Shown: positions 1 to 13,466 of the stretch, piece by piece | Position numbering within the stretch: position 1 is the first letter of the stretch | Layout: each line of letters starts with the position of its first letter | From: Xiphias gladius | Taxonomy: Eukaryota > Chordata > Actinopteri > Istiophoriformes > Xiphiidae | Direction of reading: 5' to 3' | Assembly: GCF_016859285.1 (NCBI RefSeq) | Contig: NC_053420.1 | Location: forward strand, 24,968,045 to 25,032,044 | DNA length: 64,000 nt | Position numbers and translations under genes: made by a program | The notes under the pieces: model-generated | What the model was told of the DNA's origin: nothing | Seen by the model: the letters and a program-made list of their open reading frames with translations, nothing else | The model's database searches: none

Positions 1-1732
1 GGCCTTTGGTGACTCAGCACAAAAGGGTCTGCTGGGCCTGTAGGACCTCGTTCATCAAGCTGTCACCCGGCTCTGTTTTTGCTCCTCTCTTGTATGATTC
101 ACAAGGAGAACACGAAAAGGAGAAAAAGATAGAGAGAAAACGAAGAGATGTTAGAGATGGGGAAGAAGGGAGGGAGAGAGAAACAATGGCATGTGAGGAG
201 AAACAGAACCACGGGCACTGAAGCAGGGAAGAAAGGGAGAAAGAGATAAAAATACACAAGTGACAAGCAGAAAGGTTGAGTAAATAAATGTGTGAGTGAG
301 ATCACAAACAGAGAGGAGGGAGATAGTGGAAGATAAACAGTGGCAAAGTGAAGAGAAAAGAGGGGGACCAGAGCTGCCTCACTACAGTAACAACCAGTAA
401 ACACCGCAACAGCACAGACATCAATTCTGGTGAACACAAGTGTGTTTAAAAATCTGTGACAAGATTCAGCTATAAAAATTGCAACTTGTCCCTTGTGTTG
501 TTATCTTCTACAGCCTGTCCTAACACACTGCATGGCTTCCATCAAGCTTTTTAACGTACTTGCTATAAAGCCATGTCACATTCTTTAACACAGCTCCAAC
601 TCTGCTGTCATCACGGAAAAACCAAAAACTTATATTTCAGAATCAGAGAAACTTTAGGCTGATTTAATATGTCAAAACCCTTTTACCGAATCTAATAAAT
701 GGGCATTCCATCAATATAAACAAAGCAAAGCCACTGTATTAATCACACTCACTCATAATATCTTCTGTGGCTCTGGAGGGAGCTACCCAATGTTTGAAAA
801 AAATAGTTTGGGCTTAGCTAAGCCTGCACTACAAACTAAAGGTTTGAAGTTCAAAAAGATGCTATAAAACATCAGAAAACCAACATGATAGGTAAAAGGG
901 CAGGGTGTCCAGGACATGAAGTGCAAAATTTCATGAGTAAATAAAGGCTGAATGGATTTCAATCAAAACAAAGCAGCACAAAGACATCTATTGAACTCAA
1001 GGCCATATTGTAAATCATGACTGGGTGGATAAATTACACCCTGGGTAAAAACAAAAAGATTATGGATGTGTTTTTGTTTCTAAAAACCTTGCTTGGTTTT
1101 GTTCCCTGGGCCTAAGTGGGGTTTAGAAGTGACACATCTTCTAAAGTAGCTGATGTAAGCACAAACATGCAGAGACGCGGCTGGGAGACTGAGCAAGCTG
1201 AGCTTGTTTGGCAGGGTGAAGAAAAAAAAAAAAAAAGCTGTTATTTGCAGCTCTGGGTAATGGGGTTTCAACCACTTTTCAGTTTTTTTTTCTCTTACCA
1301 AAACCTCTCAGCAGGAGAGGACGAACGCAAGTGTGTTGGCTGAGGGAACACCCAGCACCCCTGGCAGGTGGTGTTGTTGTGGCTTGATAAAAGTCTGGGC
1401 CCCCACAGCACTGCCTTGATAACAAGCACACACACATGTAACTCAACCCTCTCACCCCATAGGGTTTTCCACAGTATCATCACAGCAGGCTCCGCATTTC
1501 AGTTCTGTTGCGAGTACGGTGACACTGCAGTAACACATACGGTAAACATAATTGGCTCAAATGGTGGCATTTTGAACTCTGTGTGTGACAGGATTATGTG
1601 CTCTTTGATTGTTAAAATGAAAATAAAAGTCAAAGAAGAACTCAGGAGGCATCTAAGTACAAATTCTTTATTTTTTTTTTTATTTAATTTTTTTGGTATG
1701 GCTTCTTGGGACTGTAAAAGACATTTTCAATG

Positions 1733-1763
<31 letters not shown>

Positions 1764-2340
1764 CTAGAGAATTTCCGATACATCCAGTCAAGGATCTACA
1801 AGTGAGCATCTACTGTAGTTCCATGCACCTGGGCAAATCCACTGACATGGTGACAAGACAAAACAAAATGAATACGACACCTGTGGATTTGCAGGTTAAA
1901 GGACATCAGTGCCACAACTAGTCATAGTAACAAAAAAAAAAAAAAAAAGCTATTTTTAACTTAGTACCTCTTATAAATACCAACATATAAATATTGTAAA
2001 TGTACTTGATGACTGAAAACATTTTAAAATGCTGTACACAAATGTCCTTTTGAGAGCAACAGTTTGTGCCAATCTCAGTGAGAAAAGAAGAAAAAAAAAA
2101 AAAGAAAAAAAAATACACTGGTTTTTTTGAGCTCAGTGTCAGCTACCTTTCAACATCAAAACACAGCACTCTTGATCTCCGTCGCCCACACCCACATACT
2201 GCATGTGATTATCTACATCCATCTGAAATGATCAAGACCCAAGTAAGCAAGATTAATGTGACTGTTGAAAACAGTCAGCCAGTTACAATGGGCTTTCTGC
2301 ACTTGGTTCTGTGACGGGTCGAGCGCTTCAAGAATCCACA
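1..2340. other. intergenic left flank, no gene recognised
   Basis: No open frame here resembles a known protein, and the short frames run through purine-rich or homopolymer DNA. A GA-rich stretch covers about 100-360. Poly-A or poly-T runs occur near 1220, 1670-1690, 1735-1760, 1933 and 2090-2110. This is downstream of rbm38, so a longer rbm38 3' UTR could extend into it. Nothing else is supported. Confidence 0.5.
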
Positions 2341-3177
2341 GTTTCACAAAGATTCTTTATTTATTAAGGCCCCTTTAATTAAAAAGAATAAAAAATGTGT
2401 AGTCCTGACTTCACACTCTCAAAACAATGGAGCTCCCACATTCTTATACTGAAACTTTCCATTTTTTCTTTGAGTGGAATCTCTCGTCGTCCTCCTGAGT
2501 GGTGCTGAACGATGGAGGTTTGTTCGTGGGGCAGTGCTCTGCTTCACTGTGGCTAGCACGAGGATGGGACCACAGATAGGCCGAGAGGCTGGCTGTATGC
2601 TTCCCACCCTGCACCCCCATTTCTGACTGTCTATAAGTGTCCTAAAGCAGCAGTGCCATTCATATCCAGCCCGAATTCTATGGAGTTAGGAGGAAAGAGG
2701 TGTTACATGTCCCAGACAGCTCTCACAACATCAATATGTACCATGGACACACATAACTTCCACTGATTGAGCCACAAACTATGATAACATTGATAATAAT
2801 GGCATATAAACAAAAAATGACAGTGACATTAATAAAGGACAATAAAAATAATAATAACAATAACAATAACAACAATAATAATAATAATAATAATAATAAA
2901 AAATGAAGTGTCAGCTTCTGGAAGCCCTTGGAAGCGACCACACACTGACAGTCCTTGAATCCCTACCCACCCCTTTTACCCTTTAATCAATGAGCAAATG
3001 GCTCATCCTGATCGTATAGTGCAATAGTCCCACCCTTTTTCCTGAAAGCCCCTGCTGATGACAGCAGGGTCACCCTGTAGAGTGTTTCACCATCCTCTGT
3101 TCAAAGGTCAGCGACCACAACCCCCTAACTCCTCCTCCACCTGTACCACTCCATCTCTTCCCTGCTTCCTTTCCGGC
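2341..3177 (-). other. rbm38: probable rbm38 3' UTR
   Basis: This stretch follows the rbm38 stop codon on the minus strand. The first good poly-A signal on that strand is AATAAA, read from plus TTTATT at 2356-2361, which would give a 3' UTR of about 0.8 kb. An AAT/AAC-type simple repeat lies inside it at 2841-2902. The true cleavage site is not visible, and a further TTTATT near 1669 is a more distal alternative. Confidence 0.45.
2841..2902. repeat. (AAT)n/(AAC)n microsatellite
   Basis: Imperfect trinucleotide repeat of ATA and ACA units running directly into a short poly-A. It lies in the probable rbm38 3' UTR. Confidence 0.9.
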
Positions 3178-4685
3178 TCACTGCATGCGGTCCGGCTGGA
3201 TGTGCTGCTGCGGGGCGTAGTGCAGGAAGGCCGGGGCTGGGCCGGCAGCGGAGGGGAGGGTCGGGTGGACGGTGGCCGGGGCTGTGGCGGCGGCGGCCGG
3301 GCCGGCAGTGGCTGTGGGGCTGGTGGCATAGCTGTAGCCCAGGAAGCCAGCTGGAGAGGCGGCATATGGGTACTGCTGCTCAAAGGCAGCCTGGGCGTAC
3401 TGGGTGTAAACTGTATTGTAGTCCAGGTATGGGCTGGTACTGACGGAGGTGGACACTTGAGTGGGCAGCACCAGGCTGGGCTGCACAAAGGCTTGCGGGT
3501 AGACATACGGCTGGGCCAACCTGAATATAGACACAAAGACCAAATAGAGGGGGGGTTAAGCAGAGGGGCTGCAGCAACAGAGCAGAGAAATCCCAAGACC
3601 TGGCTTCTATTGTTTACATTGCTCCCTGAGGGCAAGCGTGTCGGGAATATAAACTCTCTGTAGGTGCTCTGCACTTCAGGAGTTCTCGCATACATCCACT
3701 GTTATTAAAAGACAAAATAGACGAGAGGCAGAGGAGGTCAGGAGGCGAAGGTGACTCAACCCTCAGTCTGTGTCAGTTAGTAAGACCTACAAAACCTGTT
3801 AGGTAGGGCCTCCTGAGGTAGACGGGAAGGGAGGAGTGGGGGTGGAGAGTGAATGATAGAGTCAGCCGTTACTGGCAGGTTTTCAAGCTCAGGCGAATGC
3901 ACAGTGTTTTAACAGCTGCTGCTCTTCACTCACCGAACACACTCAAACACACACTCAAACACACACACACACACACACAAAAGGGAAGTACATGAAGACA
4001 GTGCAGAAGTTGCAGTCTCCTAGTTCTCACTTGGTGTGTAAATCTCACAGAATATCACAGGTGATGATGCTAGCTGGGGGAGGTAATGGTGGCTGGGGAG
4101 CTCATCGGGGCTAGGTACCAGGCTCTGCCGGGCCTCATGGGCCGGCTCTCAGATGTAGCTGATTAGCGCTGTGGGGTCTGGGGACTGTACTGTCTCTTCT
4201 TATCTTCCTGCCTTTGCTTTGCCACTTTATCCATGGAAGGAAAAGGGACTTCAGGAGAGTCTATTTTTACTCTGGACAAAGTATCTTTAGTATGTGGTAT
4301 GTGTGTGTTAGGGGCTGCAAGGAAAAGACCCTCTTCTATTTATCTAATCTATCTATCTAAAATAAATATAAATATAAATATAAATAAATAAAACTGATTG
4401 TTTTAACTTCACCCTTCAAAGTACAGTTTTGGGGAAAAACATCCACAGACATACACCCCAAGACAAAGACAAGATAATCACAACAAATGTCACATCGACT
4501 TATGCTGTTCAGCTGCATCTCAGTGCTGATGAACATCTTCCTTTCATAGACTGTATTTAAATTTGAGTCTTTGTCTTTTCCCCACAGATTCAGTCCATTA
4601 GAAGAAGAGGATCAGTAATGAGAGGCAGCCGAGAAGAAAACACAGCAAAAGATGGAAGCATGCATGGATAGGGTTGTCATCACGC

Positions 4686-4760
<75 letters not shown>

Positions 4761-7700
4761 CTCTCCAGTCCCCTAGCCCCTCCCCCTCCACCCACCCACA
4801 CAACAGTTACCACTGCAAACCCCAAACCATGCCATAATAGGGAAAGAGTCACACCACAATCAGCATAACCTCTTCAGTTCATATCACACAAGAGGGAAAA
4901 GATAAAAAGGCACTTCAATCCATCACAGCACACTGCACTGCACTCTCAAGCCATCACTGGCACCTTGGAGAGAGGCTGGCTGAGGGAGGGAGGAGGGGGG
5001 GAGCGGGTAGACATTTTCTGTCAAACCCCTCCTCGGGACTAGTCCTGTACTGTGGGCATCTTCTGATCCTCTGTTGGGGCACTGGTCAGCTGGCAGCAGA
5101 GAGCAACCATGGCATAAGGATGGCAGTGATTATTGTCAGCAATTACATAAAGGTCGTATTGTTTCATTGTTTCAATACAGGGCTGTGTTTAAGAAAAATG
5201 GGGATAACGGAAAAGTGTAGTCTCACTGTCGGAGTGAAAGTTGCATGCCCTGATTTCTGTAAGTTTAGGAAAAAGTCATACCTGTGATATAACAACCTGC
5301 ATAAAAATTTTAGAGAAGTGCGTTTCAAACAGTTACAGAAGCTCACTGGAGGAATCTGGCGAATGAAGGGGGGGAGAAAAAAAAAAAAAAAAAAAAAAAA
5401 ATCAGTGTCAGCGCCCTGAACGCATAAAACGAGACAACACTGGCATGTAACAAGTAAACATGAGCAAATGAAGGCAACCCCCACCCATGAGCACAATCTA
5501 CACTTTGCCCTCACAGTGCTATTGAGCTACTTACAAAGAGGCATTCACTCACACACACAGCTTTCACAGATGACCATACATTAATGCTATGGGGCATATG
5601 TGCTTTCCCTCGGATCACTGATAATGAGCCTGCCTTCTCCATGGCCTTGGTAGTGTGTCGCCACAGGCATGTTGCCTTAATGTGGTCTTAAAATCAAGTG
5701 ACCTTGTGTAGATAAAGGGGAATAGAAAATAATGTAAATACTGTAAGCCTAAAGGGAGTTAATGGGGGGGGGCAGAGCCCCCCTGTATCATATCTTTGGT
5801 ATGTCCGGAAAGAGATGGAGATGTTAGTTGTAATTTTAGCTTTTATCTAAAGAGAAAAAAAAAAAAAGGATGAGGACCAAGGCAAATGCGTGCTCCCAGC
5901 GTCCCAGCGATGCCAGATGCCAAGTGGATTGTGGGACCCTGGTGGGGGAATGTGGATGACGGCCAGAAGATCACAGGTCAGCTGATTTTGTGCTGACGGC
6001 CAGTCGGTGTGCGTCTGACATGGTGCCACTCTGCGGATGGCAGGCGCAGACATTGGAGAGACACGCTCACCAGAAAACAAAATTCTGGCTGGAGCATTCA
6101 TCATTAATGAAGGCCACATAATTAGCTCATGTGAAAAGCCAGGGCAATACCACACCGAGCGGTTAAATATTTCTACACGATAACACAAATGACCTTCAGC
6201 TCATGACTCACTGGAACACAAAGTGTGAAAACAGGAGGCACTGGCCTGGGTGGGGGGGATTAAACAACACCTTACAATACTTGTATGGAGGACTTGATAT
6301 TCCTCTCTTCCCTGTTTAAGAGGATTTTGAATACTCTTTGAAAGCAGGAGGAGAAAAAAAAAAAAAAAAAAAAAAAAAGGTGTTTTGTTTGACACCTGTA
6401 GAGCTGCGTTGCCTAGGGAGCAAACTGCCCCATTAAGCATTAGTCCCAGAACACACACCCCCAGACACCCTCCCCCCTCAATCTCCTCTTTAAACCCCCA
6501 CCTCCTCGATCCCAGTCTCACAGAGGTGTCAGTTTTCAGTGTCTCCATCTGATGTGCTGGTAGTGGCAGCACTGTAACGGGAGAAATTTAAGTTAAAAAA
6601 ACACTTAAAAAAGGGAATAAAAAGGGATAACTTGACCTGGGAAAGCAGCAGGGCTGTGTATGGAGTGGTGGAGGTGATACATTTGGGGTGGGGTGAGGGG
6701 AATCTGCAAGCACACTGACTACTCCTCCCCTCCGCATGAAAACAATGTTGCTGGCCTCAGTGACCCCCTCTGGCCCTCACAGTCCACAGCATCTGCTGAC
6801 CACAGCTATACACACTCACACAAATCCACAGCAGTGACTCCAAACCAACACACCACCGCTTAATGCAACGTTCCTGCACTGTTCAAAATCCTACTTCAGA
6901 CCATGTCCTCACACCATATGTTGTGAAGGGGTTTGGGGGGGGGGGGCCTGAAAGAAAAGCCACTTGTACGCTTGTCATCTTGGGGAGGCCTGCGTCTGTC
7001 ACCCGCCACACAGAGGAAAACCTCAGAGGCAGGCGGACAGGTGCTCCGTGTGCCTTTCTAAGTCTCTGGGGTGGTGGTCATGGAAGATTAAGGGGGGTGT
7101 AAAAGGCTGTAATATGAGCCAGCACCTGTCAGACACATGCCTCAAAGCAGCACTGTGCTCCGCATTTCAAACTCGCAGGGTTTCGGTACCATCCGCGCTG
7201 ACTGTGGTAGCAGGAGCATCGTCATGGGAGGGACTTTCCGGTGTCCTCCGCAGGTCTTGGAACATGATGGGACATGTCCCTGGTGGAACCCTAGATTTAT
7301 CATTCAGACCCAGCGAGACCCTACAGAGGGGGTATGGCTGATGTACACTTCTTGTTAGTTTAAAAGTGTCTTTCTTTGGGTTCACCGACCTCCAAAACCA
7401 CCTGATGTTTATTTTTTGTCCTTGTCCCTGTGGACCATCCTGGGATTTCCATGAAACTGAAAGCTGAGAAAAGATAGAAAATCTGCACATTTAAGAAGCT
7501 AGCTAGGAACATTGGCTAGAAATCTGGCAAATGTTTGGCACTTTGTTGATAAATTACTTTAATAATTAACTGTTCAAAGTTGTTCTTGTTTGATTTTCTG
7601 TCGACTGGCTGATCAATTAATCAACTTGAATTGCAAATGTTGCATTTTATTATTTTTTATAGCTATAAGACATGTGTGTCAAAACATGGTCACTAAACTA

Positions 7701-10576
7701 CTTTATAAGGTTGACTGGACTCCTGGTATTTCAGTCTGCCACACAGATCATAGGTTTTGTGTGTAAAATATGAATGGTGGTGAGCTGTAGCATGAGGGGT
7801 GATATCTGAGAGCTGCAGGGGGTGAGGAGAGTCATTACTGCAGTGAAATGCTCATTAGCTGCTCAGCAAACCATGGCTCCTTGACTCTACCAAGGCTGTT
7901 TCTACAACACAGCCGCTCGCAGGAAGCCTTCTCGGTAACAGAGCGCACCCAGGCAGGTACACGAGTCAAAAGGCTCCTGACAGAAGTTAACAAGGGAGTA
8001 AGACATTCACCTCTGGAATGCTCTTCTATTATCACAGATATGCGAACCATCTCCCGGCCCTACAAAACTCAAATATGCTAATAGACTACTTGTGGAGTTG
8101 CATGTGGTCACAGAAACTGACATGTACTTTCCAGAGGCCCTATTTGTCAAAGAAATAGTAGCCTAGTGGCGTCCCGCAGACCGTAAAAAACAAGAGAACA
8201 CAACAGGCGCCCACTCCCGCTCACTTACCCATACTGCCTCTGGATGAGTGCTGGGTGAATGGGCTGCACTCCGATGGATATGCCTGGAAGATAGGAGGCC
8301 GGCTGTCAGACACACACATTTGCATTTACAGAGGAGGACCCGAGAACAATACACAGAGGGCATAGAGAGACACAGCCAGAGTGCGTTTCGAACCTACCAG
8401 CAATGAACAACAGCTTCAAATGTACAGAGCAACAGGAAAAACATGTATGTAATTGGGAATTTTAATGTTATGTGGTATGTAAATGAACAATCTGCTGCCT
8501 GTTGACAGTGTGGATTGTCTTACTGAATGCAGTGGCAAGCTAATACTCCTGTCACACACACACTGAATGGTAGTAAACTGTGTCTTTTATCTGTAAGAGG
8601 TTACGACAATACAAGCAGAAGTTTGAATTGGGCTTAAAGAGGTGATTTATTACACATTTGTTTGTATACTGGGGCAGGCTGAGACACCCTCCTTACAGTG
8701 ATGCGATATGTTCTAACCACCATTGGTTGATTAGGATGGAGGCAGCCTAACTTTCATGATTTATGTTCAGACAACATATATCACACCTGTCTGTATGCTG
8801 CGGGGCTTGGCACCCAGGTAAGCCAGGTTGACATTGGCCTTCCTGCCGTCGATGATGGGGTTGGGATCCTTGCAGGCTCTCTCGGCTGCTCCTCGGTCTG
8901 TCATTGTCACCTGGCGACAGAGTCAGACTCGTCAACAACGTCTCATGAGGAGAGGAACAAAAAAAAAAAAAAAAAAATTCCTCATCTCATATTACAAAAC
9001 AGACAGTAGCACGGCGTCAGCAGCTAGACCCACATCAACTATATAAGTAACATAATAACACTTGACACACACATGAAACAAGATTTGGTCAGTTAGACTT
9101 ATCATAAAATCCCCCCCCCCCACAGGCATTCCACTGTTAAGACTCTGTTCCCCTGAAGAAGAAAAGGAAACTACAAACAAAGCACAATGATAAGCTTTGA
9201 AAACTGCCCACAGCAGCAGTAGCCAGCCACTTGACTGCCACTCAGCCGTGGGCAGACCTGCTGAAATATGGATCTGGGAAGAACAACAAGGAGCTTATCC
9301 AATTAAGGACAAAAATATTAAGGAGATTGGTATTAGTCTACCCCTCCTCTCTCCCTGGCATTAGACGAGTCCTTCTGTTTCGATTGCCATGTTCTGCCAA
9401 CTCAGAGGGAGCAGTCACCTTGGTGTGTGGACCGAGCAGGGAATGTAGGCCACGGCTTGCATTGTTTAAGAGGACGTTTTTAAAAGCAATATGCTTCTTC
9501 ACAGTGGAAGGATCCAGAACAAAGCCCACTCCAGGGCCTGTGTTGTGAACACACAGGAAGGAACGAGGCTGTGTTTATACTGTGAAGAGCCTTGCTGGGG
9601 GGTTCCACTAATCCACCTCAGAAGTGTGTTTAGAAAAAAGGTGCGCTCAGCTTTGGGACACCTCCCTCCCCTCCTGCTGCCAGCTAGCTACCCAACTGGG
9701 ACGTTCAGAAACAGAATTAGTAGGTTGCCTCATGCCACACACAAAGTGTGTAGAGCGTAAAGTGATGATCATTTCACTACCACAGATATGTGTGCTTTGC
9801 CCTAGGCAGCGCCCACATCACTCTGAGCCTGTTTAACCTGAAACGCCAGCCTTGATACACAGGCTTCTGATACCAACTAGACTCACAGGACGGCTTTCCT
9901 CTGGGTTACAGAGCTGTGAGAGATGTGTAAACACCGTGAGCAATTGTCTTACAATTCTACCTTTAGAAGTAAACGTGCACACATAACAGTTTTCCATTCC
10001 TTCTTTGGCCTGGTAGTACATTAGTGCTGATGTCTCTTTCCAAGGTTCTGGTAAATATTTGCATTTCTTGTGCTGCTTCTGTTCTTTGTGTCAAAGAGAG
10101 AATGTCAGTCTTTATCTGCCTGGAACAGGATAAGTCACCTATTAGCGTAGATATACATTAGACATCACAAGGGTTCTTGGGTATTTTTTCATTAATTTTA
10201 TGTAGGGCAACAATGGCCAAGGATCAGGTTGTGATCAATGTAGCCGAAAACTTTGTTCCACACTCTACACCATGAGCTGAGGTCAGGCGGCAGGTTACAG
10301 ACTATAAAAAACCCGGTGTATGTTTTTTTGTTTTAAAGTTAACAACGTTGTCTGTTATGGCTTGGCCTGTCCGCAGACTCAAAACAGATAAGACAAGTGA
10401 GAGCCCATTTGTTGATTTTGGAATTTCTCTCTCAGCCGTCAAGATTTGATGTAGATCATGTGCTAAATCCAACTGCTCCTTTTCCGTGACAATGGAGGGC
10501 AGGGTGTGCAAGGTCAACCTCCCCACTGCTCCAAAATGACCATATAAAGCAAGCAGGATCTACAGACACCCCCCCC

Positions 10577-10616
<40 letters not shown>

Positions 10617-10629
10617 TTAAATTACATAA

Positions 10630-10664
<35 letters not shown>

Positions 10665-11411
10665 GCCATAGACTATCAGGGGTGATTGTTGGGGGGGGGG
10701 GGGGTTCATTCTTCATAGGGGGTTTAGGGAGGATGGGGGGCGGGGGTGGACATCGGACATATGTTGAAATATAATCTTCTTAGTTACCCATCAACTTGTG
10801 TGATCCCTCATCCTCATTAGGCAAAAATAACAGCAAGCCAGGCGGAAAAAAAAAACCAAAAACAAAACAGAGATGTAGTGCAATTGTGCGCTTAGGCCTC
10901 AGTGGGGATTTACCTTTGACATGTATCTCAATCATTAAGTGTTGGAGATATAACCGGTACTTATATTTAGTCACAGACGTACGCACGTAGAGAGAAACGG
11001 AGGAGACAGCAGCACATAAAAAGGTTGTCATGGAGAAACAAAGCACCTTCAGCAGGTTTTAATAATAATCGCCAGGAATTAAGCTGTACATCGGAAATAA
11101 AGCAAATAACTAAGAGGTGGTGTGGTTTCATATTGTTACAAGTTGTGAAGGAGAGCAGCGTGTGTCCCATGCTGCACGACTGACTCGGTTGTACTTACAA
11201 AACCGTATCCTCTGGATTTACCGGTCTGTCTGTCCGTTATCACCACAGCCTCGTCAATGTCCCCGAAGGCCTCGAAGTATTTTCTCAGCGAGGCGTCGTT
11301 CGTGTGGTACGGCAGCCCGCCGACAAAGATTTTGGTAAAAGTGGTGTCTTTCTGAAGCGGTGTGGGATGCATGACTTCCAGGGCTCCGTTCATGAACTGA
11401 TGCAGAAGCAT
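3178..11411 (-). CDS. rbm38: RNA-binding motif protein 38 (RBM38/RNPC1), complete
   Basis: Four coding exons on the minus strand: 11411-11199, 8910-8787, 8283-8229 and 3520-3178. All have GT-AG borders and phases that fit, giving 244 aa (human about 239). One RRM spans about residues 22-100, with RNP2 KIFVGG and RNP1 SRGYGFV. The tail is rich in Ala, Pro, Tyr and Gln and ends in the family signature QPDRMQ. The family binds AU/U-rich elements and controls stability and translation of targets such as p21 and p53 mRNA, and it also acts in muscle splicing. RBM24 is very similar. The call of rbm38 rests on the neighbours rae1 and bmp7, which match human 20q13. The first ATG is used, but Met7 and Met14 are alternatives, because the conserved part begins just before [10 protein letters not shown]. 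Introns 1 and 3 are long, and intron 3 carries a kappaB/p53-like motif pair. Confidence 0.93.
4688..4757. repeat. (CA)n microsatellite
   Basis: About 35 uninterrupted CA units, followed by a short CT run. It lies in rbm38 intron 3. Confidence 0.97.
7230..7279. promoter_or_regulatory. candidate kappaB site plus p53-type response element
   Basis: GGGACTTTCC at 7230-7239 is a canonical NF-kappaB motif. At 7260-7279 two p53-type decamers abut with no spacer: GAACATGATG matches RRRCWWGYYY at 8 of 10 positions, and GGACATGTCC matches at 10 of 10. The second sits in a 12-bp palindrome, GGGACATGTCCC. The pair is inside rbm38 intron 3. RBM38 is a known p53 target in mammals, so a p53 element here is plausible, but function is inferred from motif and location only. 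Confidence 0.4.
8911..11198. other. rbm38: rbm38 intron 1 (2.3 kb)
   Basis: Noncoding interval between rbm38 exons 1 and 2. It holds two (CA)n tracts at about 10572-10611 and 10633-10661, a poly-G run near 10691, and no recognisable gene. Confidence 0.6.
10572..10661. repeat. paired (CA)n microsatellites
   Basis: Two CA tracts separated by a 20-odd-base AT-rich spacer, with a poly-C run at the left edge. They lie in rbm38 intron 1. Confidence 0.92.
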
Positions 11412-11648
11412 TGGTCAGCCGCGGAGAGGACCAGAGGCGAGCTGAACACCCAACTAGGCGCTTAACAACGTCCCGGCATCGGTAAAACAGCACTTAGCGC
11501 AAACCCGACTTTCCCCCCCCTCGCGTTGTGACCTTCGCTCAAAGTTGCAGCAACCTGATGGCATCTACGGCTCGCACTGCGCACACACCGCCGGGCCCAG
11601 TCCGAACTGGCTACTTCTTTTGACGAAGTAAGGAAATGTGCTGGGGGA

Positions 11649-11700
11649 TTTTATATGCCCTGGCCGGGGCCCCGCCCACGCCCAACTCTTGACCAATCAG
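11649..11700 (-). promoter_or_regulatory. rbm38: rbm38 core promoter (TATA, GC box, CCAAT box)
   Basis: Read on the minus strand, TATAAAA lies at 11655-11649, about 240 bases upstream of the rbm38 ATG. Behind it are a GC-box/Sp1-like stretch at 11670-11683 and an inverted CCAAT at 11693-11697. The spacing is that of a classical TATA promoter and puts the start site near 11620. The GC-rich surroundings (about 11400-11770) agree with a promoter region. Confidence 0.6.
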
Positions 11701-11770
11701 CGCGGCCGCTGACTGTCAACTTGGGCAGCGGTGCCGCTCCTCGGCTAGCCTCCCCCGGCGCTGTGCTGCA

Positions 11771-13435
11771 CCTGCTTTTGTCCAACACAAAGAGAGAGAG
11801 AGAGAGAAAAAAAAAACGTACTGTACGGCAGACAGCCACATGGTGCGTTTTAACGCTAATGGGGAAGTAATTGTCTTGGCTTCTGGCCTAATGCACCTTT
11901 CCGACATTCAAGAAGCAGCAGTTTTAATATGCTTATTTCAGTCGCGCTTCACTCTATCACCATGACATGGCACATACAGCCCGAGGAGGAGGAACATATT
12001 TTATCATACAGGGCAGCTGAAACAAAAGGACAGTAGGAACCGCACCACTTCAGCTAAATACACCATAAACTCTTATTGGGCCTTACTTGACTTCATGTAC
12101 TCTATAGTCTTCCTTATATGGTCTGACAAATATTTCCTATCATTGCCTGGAATAGTGTGTTACTGTACTGTGCTATAAGTTTCTTGTTGTTTTGTAAATT
12201 CCTTTTTTGAAAAGGCAGTATCAGAGTTGTAAGGCGAGTTTACACGGCTATTTCTCCTTATGAAACTGGCTAAAGATCAATGTGACAAATTTTAATGGGT
12301 GTGCCACAACAGTCCACCTCTATTATAAAAGCAAATGATTCCAGTTTGAAAAAATTGCAGCAAATCTAACCTGTGTGTGGAGGGCTTGCTTTCCACTGCT
12401 ACTCACAACCACTGATAACGCCTGTGCAGGAAAAGGCAGATCCGTACGTCCAAAGCAACAGGTCATTCCAACAGTGAAGATTTTGCAATTGCTTGACTGT
12501 CCACATAAATTTTTCTCTCCTGATGCTTACAGGAGCTAGTAAATCAACCTCTTCCTTTTAATCATGAGTACAATCAAACTGGAGGACTTTCTGTTAGGTT
12601 GGTCGAACGGAACAGTAGAGGAACGGTACCAGTGTCACCCCACGAAAGCTTAGAGGAGCCGGTGAATTGTGGCAGGAGCATATTTTTCCCGCCCTCGGTG
12701 CCTTGCAGTTTTACTGCTAAGTACCAAGGGTCAGACTAACAGTGAGGTGATACTCTAATGACCTCAATAAAAAGGCATTTAATTCACACCTTCTCCTCTA
12801 TGAACTGCTTCACTTTTCACACATGGCCTTTGTAGCTGCCCATGCTACCTCATTCATATCCTGTTGATAAATCCCCCCATTTCCAGCTGTGTATCCCTGC
12901 CAAAAGGACTTAACCTGGATGAAAAACCCCACTGTCCTGCTTTGATCTCATTTGTCCTGCTTAGCTCTCACACCACAGCTCCTGGTCTTTTCTACAGGTA
13001 ACTGCTGGAGTTAACTCACTGAAGGGCAAAATGCTCACTCTGCTGGTTAACTTGGATTAAAACAAGCAGACAGTAGGGGTCATTGTGACAGAGATGCCGT
13101 TCAAATTTTATCATTTTGATTTTGTGATGACTCCATTGTCAGAGAACCACATGATGGAGAGATTTACAGCGGAAATATGAGATAGTGGTCATGGTTTTGC
13201 ATGCACATTACAGTTCTGTAAATCCCCGACAAACATTTATACAGCAAACACAATAGGTTATTTTGAACCTACTTACTCCCTCAAGTTGGAATAAACATGT
13301 TCAAATCTAAGAGTATGCACTTTGTTATTTATTTTACATCCCAGTTTCATTAATGGAGCTAAACCACGGAGTAAAATCAAATCAAAGAGAATGAAAAGTC
13401 TTTGGAAAGCTGTAAAAAATTAAGGGGCTGGAGAC

Positions 13436-13466
<31 letters not shown>

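Larger units (their letters stand above)
3521..8228. other. rbm38: rbm38 intron 3 (4.7 kb)
   Basis: Noncoding interval between rbm38 exons 3 and 4. It holds a (CA)n tract at 4688-4757, poly-A runs near 5380 and 6360, and a kappaB/p53-like site pair at 7230-7279. About 7545-7635 contains a weak AT-rich relic resembling the CGATTAATCG-type fish hAT MITE better seen at 44960. No other gene is supported in it. Confidence 0.6.

Noticed and set aside
3058-3663. Plus-strand frame of 201 codons opposite the last rbm38 exon
   Set aside because: It is the antisense shadow of the GC-rich Ala/Pro-coding exon. The minus frame matches RBM38 to its conserved C-terminus.
13293-13302. Perfect p53 half site AAACATGTTC upstream of the rbm38 promoter
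   Set aside because: A single decamer with no good adjacent partner is expected by chance. The two-decamer element at 7260-7279 is the stronger candidate.
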